Below, piece after piece: positions 22,907 to 36,060 of a DNA stretch of 64,000 nt. The stretch is from Chondrilla cf. caribensis (lineage: Eukaryota; Porifera; Demospongiae; Chondrillida; Chondrillidae). Numbering within the stretch: position 1 is the first letter of the stretch; every line of letters begins with the position of its first letter. A model generated the notes under the pieces. It saw only the letters and a list, made by a program, of their open reading frames with translations, was not told the DNA's origin and made no database searches. The stretch covers positions 2,594,633 through 2,658,632 of the forward strand of contig OZ026549.1 in the NCBI GenBank assembly GCA_964020155.1, given 5' to 3'. A program made the position numbers and the translations under genes.

Positions 22907-23244
22907 GATGTAAACTTATTGTAATTAAGAGAGTATAGCCACTGAATTTGAAATGATGCTTCAATTTAATCTTTGAGTTTGATATTCTGTATTGGTCATA
23001 GGCCACTATAAGCTATTATAGCATACTGCAATAACAATAATATGATATTCCATTTCAACAGGTAGCCAAGAAGATGAGGGGTTATAGGAAATGCAAGGCT
23101 CAAGAGTAGGCATAATAGATAAATAACCCTCAAAAATGCCTATGAAAGAAATCACAGGGAGCTTTTAGTTGACATAATACATTATTGCAAAACACCAGGC
23201 TGGAAATGGATGAATTAATTTATACAATTATACTCGTTAGTTAG

Positions 23245-23600
23245 ATTTAATGGGACCTTTTTGGATGTCAGGATCTTCAATCCACATGCCCCCTCAAACA
23301 AATCTCTCCAGACCACTACATGCTACAGGTGCCATGAACGTGAGAATGAGCAAAGGGTTTTGGAACTTGAACACGTCACATCCATGCCATTGGTTCTCTC
23401 CTGTACTGGTGGAGCTGTCCCAAGTGCAACTACCTTCATCAAGCAACTTGCATCTCTACAGGCTGAAAACACCACTCAACTTACAGCACTGTATTTAGGA
23501 TGCTTCATTGTCAGCTTTGTCCTCTTGAGATCATCTATCAATAATTATTGCCTCTGGGGCTCAAGGATACCATCATCCTAGCAGAGTGGACATGAGTGCA
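23245..23600 (+). mobile_element. Retroelement C-terminal fragment (LINE-like), plus strand
   Basis: The reading frame from 23261 encodes DVRIFNPHAPSNKS, CYRCHE, RVLELEHV, CTGGAVPSATTFIKQLASL and LLRSSI. This is a pattern I recognise from the C-terminal part of a retroelement polyprotein common in sponge and coral genomes. Related pieces occur on the minus strand at 46860-47110. A tail rich in (ATT)n follows at 23700-23820. The fragment is short and frameshifted. Family assignment is from memory. Confidence 0.55.
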
Positions 23601-23839
23601 GCTGATCTTGCCATGGCAGAAGGCCATGTGGTACACCTAGATCAGTTACATGATAATGCATATGCACATCTAGGTTTGTTGCATGCTGTGTTTGATTATA
23701 CCATTATTGTTATTGTTATTGTTATTAAACGATAATATTATGGGCTTGATTTAATGGCTATTATTATTATTATTAGTAGTAGTAGTAATATTATTATTAT
23801 TATTACTATTATGTATTGTTGTAATATCATTATTGCAAA

Positions 23840-24130
23840 TAAACTGTAGCATTGATATCACACAGAATGTGTATGCAATGTCTATAGAGTAGTAAGTGTA
23901 CAAGTACAATGACATATGGTTATTCCTGGATTAATTATTCAAGCAAGATCTCAATGGAGACAGGAGTTCAGTTTGGATAGAAATCAAATTAGGATATAAA
24001 CAAGGGAATAGCCATGGAATTGAAAATGCAAAATATCGACAATTGAGTTTAATAATATTTTTATTGGCCATGGTTCACATGACAATTGTAGCACATTGCA
24101 AAACAACTTGACATTATGTGGATTACATGT
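23840..24130 (+). pseudogene. Orphan copy of a receptor 3' flank
   Basis: Sequence such as CTCAATGGAGACAGGAGTTC and TATTGGCCATGGTTCACA aligns with the region downstream of R3 (31270-31560) and more loosely of R2 (22800-23040). It lies upstream of the decayed receptor 3' end at 24236, so it should derive from a further lost receptor copy. Confidence 0.5.
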
Positions 24131-24235
24131 GTTTGTGGAATATTCACTGCATGACCAAGAGTAGAAAAAAATTTCAATAATTTTCAATAATTACAATGAC
24201 TGGTGTTATCTATGATACAATTAGTGTAATCAATC

Positions 24236-24690
24236 GATACTGAACCAGTTCTAAATTATGCACATAACATACAGAGTAAGTAGATAATGTAACAATGACC
24301 AGTTGTAGTAAAGTTGTAGTGAGCTTAATATGCATTTTACACAATTATAGAACAGTATAATGTGCAAGAGTGCTTCCATGGGTGTGTGCAAAAGTGCATA
24401 TGTGCATAAATTCACAAAATTCAAGGATGTATACAATCTGCACGATGCAGCAACATATTTCACTTGCTTACTACAGGTAACACCCCACCACAGCCATTGC
24501 TGTAGCGATCATGGTGATACTATACTGGTCATTAGTACAATACTGAGTGTTTTGCTGGTACTGAAGAGGAAGAAACAACCACGCACGTGCACAGTGCAGT
24601 GTGACTAGGTAAACCTGTCAAGGATTCTACAGCCAACCAAGACTATCAAGAAAGTGGATGTCAGAAAGATGGATTCAAATGGAACTGTTT
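24236..24690 (+). pseudogene. Decayed receptor 3' end (class B), between R2 and R3
   Basis: Starts with the end of an FN3-II exon (CCAGTTCTAAATTATGCACA, donor GTAAGT at about 24275) and continues through an intron matching R3. It then has a stalk/TM region from about 24479 with TACTGAGTGTTTTGCTGGTA and AAGAGGAAGAAACAACCA, shared with R3. The stalk repeats are lost, the hydrophobic core is partly deleted, and a stop (TGTGACTAG, about 24600) follows the membrane region. No Ig exon is present. It is a remnant of a seventh gene, closest to R3. Confidence 0.75.
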
Positions 24691-25533
24691 GGCAGGTCAA
24701 CATCATTGGGTTTCCGATTTTAAGTGAGCTCGAGTGAGTGAGCGATAGAGTAGTATTATTGTAGTTGCATTAGTAGTATTCTTATTATAGATCTTTGCCT
24801 ACGTGATGAGCAATTTTTAAATAATCATGTACTTAGTTATGGAGAGTGTGCAGCATGATGCATATATATACCCAGTAGCCATACCTTAAACAGCTTCACC
24901 ATTATTTAGGGAAAGCAAATATAATATTAGGTACATCTGTTTCAAAGAATAATTTTTTGAAGAGACAGAAATCACACCTAAGAAGCTGAAAGTGTATGTG
25001 TTGTCAACAAAGAATAACAATAATTACATACAATAACAAATTGTAATGTTACAATGATGGCAAGCATTGCTTTTGTCAGACTCACTCTGATGAAACATAG
25101 CTCCGATGACCAAAGCAAATAATATCAGTCCCTTGATAGACATTTCACAATCACCTTTGATAGAATAGCAGGTAGGTATGGATGTATCTACACAGCCGAT
25201 ATGCTGAGGTACTAGATTGGTTTAGGATTTCACCAAGATTCACAGAAATGAACAGCATTAAGAAACTGTGTATGCATATGCCAATTATTCTTTCCGCCAA
25301 TATTCTGGTTATACGGTACATTAAGATAGAAACATGACAACAAATTGAATATAGTACATGTACAGAATGCTACAGAATGATTATAAATGAATCATGTGTT
25401 GTCATTGCCAAAAAAGTGATTATTATGAATATTATTATTGATTAATTATTCGATTCTGATTAATGGATATATTGATCAGCACTGATAAAATGGCTGTAAG
25501 TGAACACATGTGATTCATGAGAATCTTTATTGA

Positions 25534-26230
25534 TTGTACAAGATGCGGAACTACTGCAGATATAACAACAGCAGTCGATGTATTAACTGTTCGTGTGTCA
25601 AATCTAATGAATGTTGCCTCAATTGCCTACCGTCCATATTGAATCAATGCTTGTACATCACCCAGACTACAACTGATCATCCTATTTTGTCTAACACCGT
25701 CCGAAGACTAGAAAATCATCCCTGTCCCTCTGATCTCCATATAGACCTGAAACCTGAACATGACATACCGGTATTATCTTCATCTGTGAGCTCCCCTCAC
25801 GAGAGCGAAAGTTCCCCTTCTCCACCCCCTCTTCCGGAGATTCACCCCTATAAAAGGGAAGCTAATCCATCATAATGGAACGGCATGAAAGACCTCAGCA
25901 ATTTTTCTGTTGAGCTTGAGATGGCATACCATTGGAAATAGAATATATTCAGAGTACCCATTGGCAAGGTTGGACAAACATTTGTGTATGAACTGGCCAA
26001 GCTTTTTGAAGCTTATGGTGAGATCAATGGTATAGTACATAGTGTTGCCATTAAATGTGTTATGGTTTTACCTGCCTTACTCCTACAAAACCTCTTCTGA
26101 GGTCTAAAGACAAAGTACCGTTGCACCGTGTAGAAGATTGAAATCCTGGGAAACTGGCAATAAAAAAATCCTTGCTACATGAGTTCCAATCTGTTCAAAA
26201 TCACTTATGTCCAAGTCTATCCCATTAGGC
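25534..26230 (+). mobile_element. Retroelement internal fragment (LINE-like), plus strand
   Basis: The frame at 25534-25875 has a cysteine-rich stretch (CINCSCVKSNECCLNCLPS) followed by a proline-rich segment. About 100 bp on, another frame reads IFRVPIGKVGQTFVYELAKL and then ALLLQKPLLRSKDK. I recognise this order from the retroelement family whose C-terminal pieces lie at 23245 and on the minus strand at 41500, 46860, 50080 and 51340. Broken by stops and shifts. Confidence 0.45.
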
Positions 26231-27720
26231 TAATGAATCCAAACTTGCTAGAACATTCAGTAACAGTCAATATTAATGGTATTAATACCCACCTCCACTG
26301 GAGGGAGTAGCCAGACAAAATAAACAAACAACTAATACTACTACTGATAATAATATTATGATTGGTTAACATTGTTGGGATGACATCTGCAGAAATGGGT
26401 GAATACAGTATTTGTTGGAATAACAATCAACTGAGTTTTCACAACAGTTAATGGATCCATACACATTAGCTATACAAATAGCATATATTTTGGTTTTGCA
26501 CAAGAGTGCATCTTTCAAGTCTCCTTCTTCTCCTCCCTTACTTAGGAGGATTTTGCTTGTTTTAAATTGGGATCGAAGAACATCGAAGATTACAGTGTCT
26601 TATCTGCCTGCACTATTAGAGAGGAGGAATATGTTGCACAATCTGCCACATTTCACTTGCCACATTTTATGTTTGTGCCAAATCTCATCACTAATTATTG
26701 CATGTTTCCTGGAAAGGGTTAAATTACAAAATTGTCTTCATAAAAATATGTGAAGTAAGTCAATATGAATTGAAGTATCGTTAATTAGAATAAAGAAGAC
26801 ATAAGTCTATTGGCACATCCGTCAAAAAAAAAAAACATTTGATAGTACGTCCTCTAATATCATTGACTATCTGTGTTGGTTGGTCATGTTAGCTGATGTA
26901 GGTAAATACTATAATTATGTGTTTCATTTTGCACATTGAAAATATCATCTAAACATAAAGTGGGCCTGCATGGCTTGACTGAATAGTGTGTGTGGCATGT
27001 TCCGTTACATGGTTTAGGAAGCAATTTACTGGTCTAAAAATTCAAAGTTAGACATATCAGATGAAATCCGGATAGGATTTCAACTAATACGTCTCTTTTC
27101 TTAAACTTACACTTTACAATCATTATAATAAAACACAGGTGGAATATATTCCAAATTCAACTACAATCCAAATTCTACAATTTTGTACTGGTAGTGACTC
27201 TATTGTGTGCCTTACTTCATTAGTATTATATTAGCGAATACATATGAGTTGAATTCAATTACAATGAGGTAACTATGCTGATAAGCCAACCTGAATCACC
27301 TGAAATGAAATAATAGAGGAAAGGCTTCAGAGCTGACCTTCATGAGCATTCAAGCATATCAAACAACATGAAGTAATTCCTGTGGTTTCTGAACTTCCGG
27401 CCCTATTGCACACTGTACATGGTATAGCATATTCCAAATTTTACCTTGTATGTATCCATTAGTATTCATTTGTGCATGTAATTAATCATTGATGGGAATA
27501 GCCCATTGTGAAATTTACGGTACTGTCAATACTTTCTACTAATACCGCTCACCACATGAATGCATGTTGAGGCATAAGCAATTCATGACAACCACCAAAT
27601 TAATAGTATTGGAATATAATCACCACTATTTTCATAGTACTAGTAAAATCAGGTAGGGCTCAGACTATCCAGATCGAATTAATCAGGGAATCATACAGAT
27701 ATTACGTGATAGAATCCTTG
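26231..27720. other. Intergenic, nothing firm recognised
   Basis: AT-rich, with an A-run at about 26826. The ORF at 26451-26753 has no recognisable domain and no paralogue in the window. Confidence 0.5.
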
Positions 27721-27724
27721 ATAA

Positions 27725-27809
27725 GTCAGTTAGTACCTCCTTTGGCCATAGAAATGTTTGGGCTATAAGAAAAGGAAACATTTCTATGGCCAGAGGAAGT
27801 ATTAACTGA
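27725..27809. repeat. Inverted repeat upstream of R3
   Basis: GTCAGTTAGTACCTCCTTTG at 27725 pairs with AGGAAGTATTAACTGAT ending at 27809; arms of about 34 bases around a 16-base loop. The right arm matches a block found about 150-230 bp upstream of the other receptors (CTATGACCAAAGGAAGTA at about 13340, 36757 and 56903), so R3 has an inverted second copy of it. Confidence 0.6.
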
Positions 27810-27888
27810 TGCATGGGACCTGGCATTCCTTGAACGTATATATTATGCATCCTGAAACAAAATTCAAGTATTAGTTTAAGCGAGGAAG

Positions 27889-30042
27889 ATGAGCTTCATC
27901 AAAAGAATCTTTTTGATAAGTTCTGTACTCTGTTTAACAACTACAAGTACCTTTTCAGGTGAGTTCGACTGTCCATACGATTGAACCCAAATTACGGCGG
28001 GATATTTGTTCAGGTCAGACCACATTTACTCCATTAGGCATAGTTCATTTCATTCTCATCTGTCAATATTTTGGCATTATTTCGCGTGATTACTATCACA
28101 AGCTTAATGTGATAAGTACGTAAATACAAGGACATACGACTTCTTACTAGATTTATGGTCTAAGCATACACACGTATATAGACAGTGTCCTTATTCGTAC
28201 GGACCAAGACGATCCTTTCACTTACCTACGCGTAAACAGATGTGCCACGTACGGTGACCGTCTCTTTATAGGTTTTTATGAAATCGAAAGTTGATTTTGT
28301 TCCACCATACCAGAGATACTCAAAGACGTGCTTCGTGTATAAAATCCGGTGCATTACTTAGTGAATAGGATATTTTATATTGACAATACGTTCAGTATGA
28401 TAGTAAAAATTGCTGACGCAGAGCGTGAGTTATCCAAGTGGTAGCGTGGTACCGTAGCCGTGTATTTTAAACAAACAGATTCCATGATGATTAATAACAA
28501 TAATAGATTAGACCAACGCCGCTGAAGTATAAAGTTTAACTTCAATTTAACTGAATTCCTCAATGACTTCCTTCAGTTCTGGTTAGCCAACATTGTATAT
28601 TTCAACTCCTAGGTTCCCCAGTGATTACGGTGGTGATTGATGGTTACACAGTTGACTCCACTCAGTCCTCACCAGCTTCACTACCACTAGGAACAGCTCT
28701 TGTGTTGGTGTGTAGAGTCAGTGGAATACCACAGAGACAGATCAAATATAGCTGGACATGTCCAGATGGTCCATGTGAACGTCCAGCATATGTGGGGAGA
28801 AAGGTTGTTAACAGCAATATTCTAGCAGTCAATATAACTTCTAATAGTGATGGAGGAACATATATCTGTGGTGTATCAAGAGATGAAGCAGATGGCAGAT
28901 ACAGCCAATATTATATCCTCAATGTTTCAGGTCAATACACACAATGCATAAGCACACATGAAGATATATGCACATGTTTGTCAAAAACATGTTTGTTGAA
29001 ATAAATAATCTTATTATCGTTATAGGAGGACATGTTATCCACAGTTATGGGAGGCTTGTCCACGGTCATAGTATAATCACTAGAGGAGATCAGCTTCTAC
29101 CACCTGGTAATGAAACAGCCCCTGGAAGAATGGACTGCATAATAACTGCACCAGAAACTGCTCGTTTCATATTCACCAATCCCAAACCACCCAACAACTT
29201 TGTGTCTCAAATTGATAAGGATGATGATCAAATGGATACTTTATTCTTCAACCGATCTCACTTGTCAATAAACGCAGAGGGTTTCTGTCAGGGAGCAAAT
29301 CATACACGTGATACATATTTTTTTCTATATTTATTACCAGGTAATATCTACTACTAATACTAGGTATACCTTACAATATGCAAACATTCAACCATTGCAA
29401 TTAGAACATCAAGTAATATTAATTCTGATGCTTTATTAGTGTTATATCACTCCCTGACAGGTACATTATCCGATGTCACTATCATGAGGGCTGTGCCAAG
29501 CACCACTGATGTAAGAATAGTCCTCAATGATATTCCCTCTGATATTCATAGAACCCTTATAGGATATGAACGCCATGACTTTGGAGTGACACTGCAGGGA
29601 GAGTATGTAAATATTTTCAGAAGTACAGAGTGTACATTCTCATCGCTAGTCCCAGGTGCTAGGTACACAGTAGTAGTGCAGGGACTGGCTGAAAAAGCAG
29701 GTCTATGGAGTCAGCATGTCACAAGAAGAGATGTCAAAACTGAAGAGATAGGTCAGGGTAATATCCCATTTTACTTGTCAATAAGCATATTATATCTATT
29801 TGGTGCATAAAAAGTCTAATTTGGACTGAGTTACAATTTTTATGTGTATAGAGTTGTTTGGGAAGAGGGAAGGGCAATTAATTTTCTTCCAACATCAATT
29901 TATTGGGAATTAAATTTTGTTCTGAGCTTCTCTTTCATATGCCCCTGTAACCCCCCTCCCCCCACATACGCACACCATAAGAAAGTATAACTACAATTTG
30001 CAATAAAAAGGCACACACACATGCACGCACACACACAAACAT

Positions 30043-30115
<73 letters not shown>

Positions 30116-31114
30116 ATCACAATATAAATCACACAAATATAACAGTGATTACTTAATAAGAGATGACTTTACTCATAATTATTGCTTTCTATGAATTCAG
30201 GACCATCTGCTCCAAGGTATCCCTGTATAATAGGAGAGAGTAGGGGTGGAATTGAACTCAACTGGATACCACCACTGGAGCCCAATGGAGATGTCTACTA
30301 TCTCATTAGTGATGGAAATAGTACAGTCTATGCAGCCAGTGAGTCTACTTACTTCAATTTAACAGGACTACAGAGAGGAGTGACCTACAACATCACAGTG
30401 GTGGCAGTGAACTCAGCTGGAAGGAGTGATACTGGACCAGTTCTGAACTACAAACATAACCCACAGAGTGAGTAGCTAATGTAAAAATGACCGGTTGTAG
30501 TAAAGTTGTAGTCGACTTATTATTCATTTTACACAATTATATAACAGCATTATGTACAAGAGTACTTCCACGGTTGTTTGCACACGTGCATATGTGTATG
30601 TGTATGCATTTCCATAATTAAAGGATGTACAACCTGCATAGTGCAGCAACATATTCCAATTTTTACTACAGGTAACACTCCATCACAAAAATATCCTACC
30701 CTGTCACAAGAATGTCCTACTGCAGTGATCATAGCTGTAGCTGTAGTGATCATCACGATACTACTGGTCATTATTACAATACTGAGTGTTTTGCTGGTAC
30801 TGAAGAGGAAGAAACAACCACCCACAGTGCAGTGTGACCAGGTAAACATGCCAGAGATTTATGAAGTAGTGGATGACACTGACTATCAAGAATTGGATGC
30901 CAGAAAGATGGATGATGATGTGATGACCAACAAAGACTATCAAAAATTGAATGTCAGAAAAGTAGATCCCCTGCATAATGAGGTGATGACCATAAAAGGC
31001 AATCTTGGATTGGATGCCAGCAAAAAGGATGATGATGTGATTTGCGGTGAAGATTATGATGAATTAGATGCTGAAAAGATGGACAAGACCCCCCAGTATG
31101 CATCATTGAGGTGA
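27889..31114 (+). CDS. R3: Ig/FN3 single-pass receptor, class B (ITAM-type) tail
   Basis: Exons: signal 27889-27958, Ig 28613-28930, two-Cys domain 29026-29340, FN3-I 29461-29751 (or 29757), FN3-II 30201-30467, stalk/TM/tail 30672-31114; about 567 residues. The signal peptide (MSFIKRIFLISSVLCLTTTS) differs from the MENI type of the other genes and intron 1 is short (654 bp). The Ig domain has LVCRV, YSWTC, CPDGPC and YICGV. FN3-II is the short 89-codon form also found in R1. The stalk has only two SQ units. The tail has EIYEVV, TDYQEL, DYQKL and the terminal YDEL-x10-YASL, fitting the ITAM spacing. All exons open with canonical splice sites. Role inferred: activating-type recognition receptor. 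Confidence 0.88.
30011..30114. repeat. (CA)n microsatellite in R3 intron
   Basis: CA repeats between FN3-I and FN3-II exons, same intron as the R1 tract. Confidence 0.95.
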
Positions 31115-33299
31115 TGTATATTGAGAGGGCCAACCAGGGTATAACAGCAAATATCATTATTATAATAATAATAATTATCCTTTGAGTATGTGAATGCTTG
31201 TATGTAAACTTGGATATATGATAGGTATGTGCGCATTTACATGTAAGCTGTTTTGCACTTGCAGTAGTTATTGCTTATGAACTATAGCATTGATATTATG
31301 AACAGTATATATGAGTATGCAATGCCTATACACACCTAACAGATAAACTATGGAGTTGTATAGGAATCCGAGTACAATGGTCACTCCTGAATGATTGAAG
31401 CAGGAACTCAATGGAGACAGAGTTCCAGTTTGGTTCGGAATCAAACTATGATGTAAAAACAACCTGAACAAGAGAGTATCCATAGCAATCAAAATAGTCA
31501 AAATTTTGTCAAATGAGTTTGATATTTGTATTGGCCATGGTTCACACGGCAAATGCAGCACGTTGCAATACCGTTGATGAGCAATACAAAAGGTGAGTAC
31601 GTGATGGTCACTAACAAATGGGACAATATAAAAATACTTTAATTTTACAATCCTATGTGAGTTACGGTTGTGTAATTCAGCCTAATCAACATGCTGCTGT
31701 ACACTTTATTCCAGTTAATTTCTGCAAAATGGAGATACAAATGCAGGGTCAATTATGTCAAACATGTATATACTTAGGCTGTAATGATCATGAATTGTAT
31801 AGGATAGTAATGGATGACCCGACCAGGATTGTTGGACAGCAGGACATATTGATCTAAGACTTACAACAACTTCTAGGCAGGATTGGGATCCTAAATAAAT
31901 ACCAATTTCTCTACCCTTCTATTCTTCTCCAGCTTCACTCTCAATCTTTCTCGTTATTACTTTCACAATTTGTGTGTTGTTTTTCCACAGTTATGTTTTG
32001 ATGATTTCATTTGTGAGGATTTTGCCAGTAAACCATTGCAAATTGTGCAAAGTTGTTAAGAATGTAAAATTGCAATCTTGAAATTGTTCCTAGCATTTGG
32101 TATATACTCTGAGAATTAGTTTTTGTTGCATACACACTGCACACTCTCTCCTATTTATTTCATATAATAAATGCCGTGATCCTGCACTATTAGTATTCAA
32201 ACAGGGCAATCGAAAGATGAGCAAAGTACGGGTTGACGACTTGCATATGTTAGTATATTCATAATATTATATTGCATATATAATATAGGCAGCCTGCTCT
32301 ATGTGATAATTCATGTGCATTCCAAGTGGAAAGACTTGATAAATTTGTCAATCAATGCTTTATTGGTTCACTACCAAAAAATTGTCAAAAACTATGCAAT
32401 TGTATAGCTAATCATTAGAAATAAGATACAAACAATTAATTATTTGCGATTACAAGACATGACATCAAATGTCCAATCCATGGTGTGAATCCTGGGGAAT
32501 GCACATAGATTATTTTGTGTCAACCTGTATTATACAATCTCTTCAAGTATTACATCCATTTTGAGTGTATAATGCATGACAGGTAGTATATTATCCTAGG
32601 TTTCCTCTTATGAAGCTCTGCTGTGATTTCGGAATGATTTGGCTGATACATAAGTGAAACCTGACACAATGGAAATGGATGAACTACTGTGTCATTTCAC
32701 ACAGAATGTACTCAGATTCGGTATCCTGCAATTATAATTGTCTAAATATAATTATATTCATCTAACCACAGACGGTAAAATTCATCATCAACAAAAGGTG
32801 CAAAACAAAGTAGCCAAATGCTGTGATTGAATATGAATACAAATGGAAGTAATTAAAATTTGAACGATCATGTAACCTAAAACTATAATATTTCACTTGA
32901 TACTTTTAGACATCTGTGTGTTCAATCTATACATGAAAAATAACATGTACTTGTTCTATGGATCTGTTTTATCCCAAATTCTACTTATTCTTTGGAAAGA
33001 TTATCCAATGCACAATCTATACAAAAGACAAATATATATTAAAAAATATCAGTACTTCATAAATATTATTACTATGATTCTTGAAGTTTTGGATTAAAAG
33101 ATAATAAAAACTATAATCTATATATTTTTAAAAATTTGTGTTATAAATATATACGTATCTTCTCTTGCTCTCTTTTCTGGCTTCTTCAAGTTAATGTTGA
33201 AATAGAGTTCCTTCTTGTCCATGCACTCTGTAGTAGCTCATGTTTGTTGGCACCATGAATTTCCTGTCAATACCTCACTGTACCAAATGTCCAACCAGG
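31115..33299. other. R3 3' flank and intergenic sequence
   Basis: The first 450 bp are homologous to the flanks of R2 and R4 and to the orphan flank at 23840. Beyond about 31600 I see no supported gene; an AATAAA at about 31894 is far from the stop codon and not assigned. Confidence 0.45.
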
Positions 33300-33558
33300 C
33301 TCTCGACTACCCTTCACTGATGGTATGAGGGAGCGGGAATCTTTATTAGAGGAAGTCCATGAACTGGCATACACTGATAATTAACCACATGTACGCAAAC
33401 ATGTTTGGATGCCACTCGTGCTACAGTCTTTTTTAATGCCCATGTAGTGAAGATGTTGACATTCACCTATCACTGATTCAGTTACATTACATTATATAAG
33501 TATATATGAACAATTAATCAACACATACTACATCATAAATAAGACAAAAACAAACAAT

Positions 33559-34127
33559 TAGTGCTGGGCGATAATGACTTTTTCTGCATATCACGATACC
33601 TTAGGAGAGTATCACGATATACCCGATGTATTGGTAGAATTTAAATTATTAGGAATCAAAGTGACACTTACATTTGAATTGACATTACACTGTTATACAA
33701 ATAGCATAAGCAAAAAGAAAGCAAAGCATGGTAACACTGTCAGCATTCAGGCATGAGCTCTTTGCTGTTACAATGTTAACAGCTGTACTAAAGAGACTTT
33801 CAGAAGTTACATTGGTGGTGGGGATGCACAGGTACATTCTTGCGTATATTTTACTTAGTTATCTCACGTATATTTATACGTATGCAGCGCATTTCCGTAT
33901 CTACTCCGCTACTTTTTGGCGCTTACCTCACGGCGGTCAACGAGCTTTCCATACTTACTTTCAAACCAAAAATATTAACATACTTTGCTGGTAGCACCAG
34001 GAAGAGGCGACAGATTAAATTTATGTTCGATCCTCGCTGGCAGCCATTTTGCCTTCACAACACACACTGTCATGTACAGTATATAGGCGATACTGCCAAT
34101 AGTCACCCTCTGTATCGCCCAGCACTA
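33559..34127. mobile_element. hAT-like MITE with perfect 15-bp terminal inverted repeats
   Basis: Ends TAGTGCTGGGCGATA (33559-33573) and TATCGCCCAGCACTA (34113-34127) are exact inverted repeats. They are flanked by CAAACAAT and CAAAGAAT, an eight-base duplication with one mismatch, the hAT length. The paralogous module at about 54240-54290 (CAAACAAACAATACTCATC) looks like the site without the insertion. 569 bp, no transposase ORF. Confidence 0.85.
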
Positions 34128-35844
34128 CAAAGAATATTATATTGTACTTAACTGAAGCTATCAAAGGGTACAGTATTTTTTATTGCACTGTTCACTAACC
34201 ATAAGTATGTAGACAGATTTGAATGAGTGTATATGCAGGTGAAAGCCATATCTTTTGTAAATAACTGTGGCTGTACTCTTCAAATTGCTGTTATCCAGTG
34301 GCTGTTAAACTAACTTCCTAGCAGAAGTACCTTCGGTTCAATAACTAGCACTGTTCCTGTCCAAGGCTGTATATATAATGTAAAATTGGTGTACGTTTAG
34401 CAACACAATATCATGTAAGGGTGATTACGGCAGGGAATAGAAGGTATTCTGTATTCATAATCAAACCACAGACTGGAGATAGATTCCAATCTCTGACAAT
34501 AACCTAGTTAGTATCTGGCTTCTATTACGTAATGAACATATTGTCTGACACACAAGGGCATGAAGCAACTGAGTACCAGGTTATAATTAGTGAATTGTTA
34601 ATGGCAATCGATAGACACAACAGAAATTGAGCATTTTCGGAGTTGAAATGAAGGATTATGGACTATGGACTTTGGACTACACAATAACAAATCGAATTTG
34701 CTTGAACCACAAACCATTCCTCCCCTCACCTTGATAGCACCCATTTGTATTTCATCTGTACATGTCCATTCCTCCCCGTATAAAACCATACAATTTTCGC
34801 ATTGGACATATCAAATGCACATAGAGGTTTATTCTGTCAATAGGTTACTTCAAAAGCACATAGTTATAATGTTGTTATACACCACGACATGCATCTGTCA
34901 GGATACATACTATATTAATTGCTAAAAGCTAAACTTGAGAAAAACCCTTTTACAACTATCAAAGTATAATTTACAATATCTCTGGTTTCCAATTTCCAGA
35001 TTTCATTCCAAAAACGTTGGCAACTAAGGTAGCAATATGATACACATTATATGGGACTATTTAAGCTTGAAAGCTATACAATTACATACATCTAAAAAGA
35101 AAGTGGGGGGAGGTCTTTATCAACATGATGGTGTGACGAGCAAGGTGCTAGGAATCTGGTTTGTCTAGTGTTTCAGGAAATTTCAAGTCAAACAGTCCAA
35201 AGTCCATAGTTCATAGTCCTCAGGTTTGCTCAGACTATTGTATACCATTATTATTATTATCATTGTACTGTGCACTCTACACTCTTACATGATAACAAGT
35301 AACAAAGTGACACACGTACATCAATACATAGGAAGTGTAGCATAGTACAGTGATATCACGCTTAGTATTGAACACTTGGTATGAGTTAGTGATGTATATA
35401 CAGTAACTGCACATGCATGTATACATAGGGTATACAAATAGTACGTTTATTGACAATTGTACTTAACACCACATTGGGTGAGGTGTGACAGAAATCACAG
35501 AGACTACACATTTGTGTATAGATCGACGTCAAACACAGGGACTGGTCTTATCACGTTCCATATATGAATACTGCATGACCTTCGCTGGAGGGAGTAGCCA
35601 GACAAGAGAAACAAACAAAAACAGACAAGATCATGTTATTGTGAAGTTGCTCACCTAGTGGCATTGTCACACATTTTATTGCGTATGTTTGTGTACACAG
35701 AATCAATTCAAATTCAATATGGCAGGGATGGTCATTAATGCAAGGTGTATGATCAAATGGATTCAGGGCACAAAATAGCACAAGATGAAAAGAAAGTAAG
35801 GCAAGGATCAATGATCTCAATTCACACTGAGACAACTCAACTTC

Positions 35845-35845
<1 letters not shown>

Positions 35846-35894
<49 letters not shown>

Positions 35895-35921
35895 GTACAC
35901 ATGCACACGCATGCACGCACG

Positions 35922-35960
<39 letters not shown>

Positions 35961-36013
35961 CGTCACACACGCACGCACACGCACACACACACGCACACAC
36001 ACACACACACGCA

Positions 36014-36054
<41 letters not shown>

Positions 36055-36060
36055 ACACAC
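35846..36060. repeat. (CA)n microsatellite
   Basis: CA repeats with CG and GCATG interruptions, in module U copy b; corresponds in position to the longer array at 43641-44252 in copy c. Confidence 0.95.

Noticed and set aside
26451..26753. 100-codon ORF
   Set aside because: No domain, no splice support, no paralogue; composition not distinctive.
28400..28470. Possible tRNA-like stretch (AGTTATCCAAGTGGTAGCG) in R3 intron 1
   Set aside because: I could not fold acceptor, anticodon and T arms from the surrounding bases.
31618..31857. 79-codon ORF after R3
   Set aside because: No recognisable features; not called as a gene.
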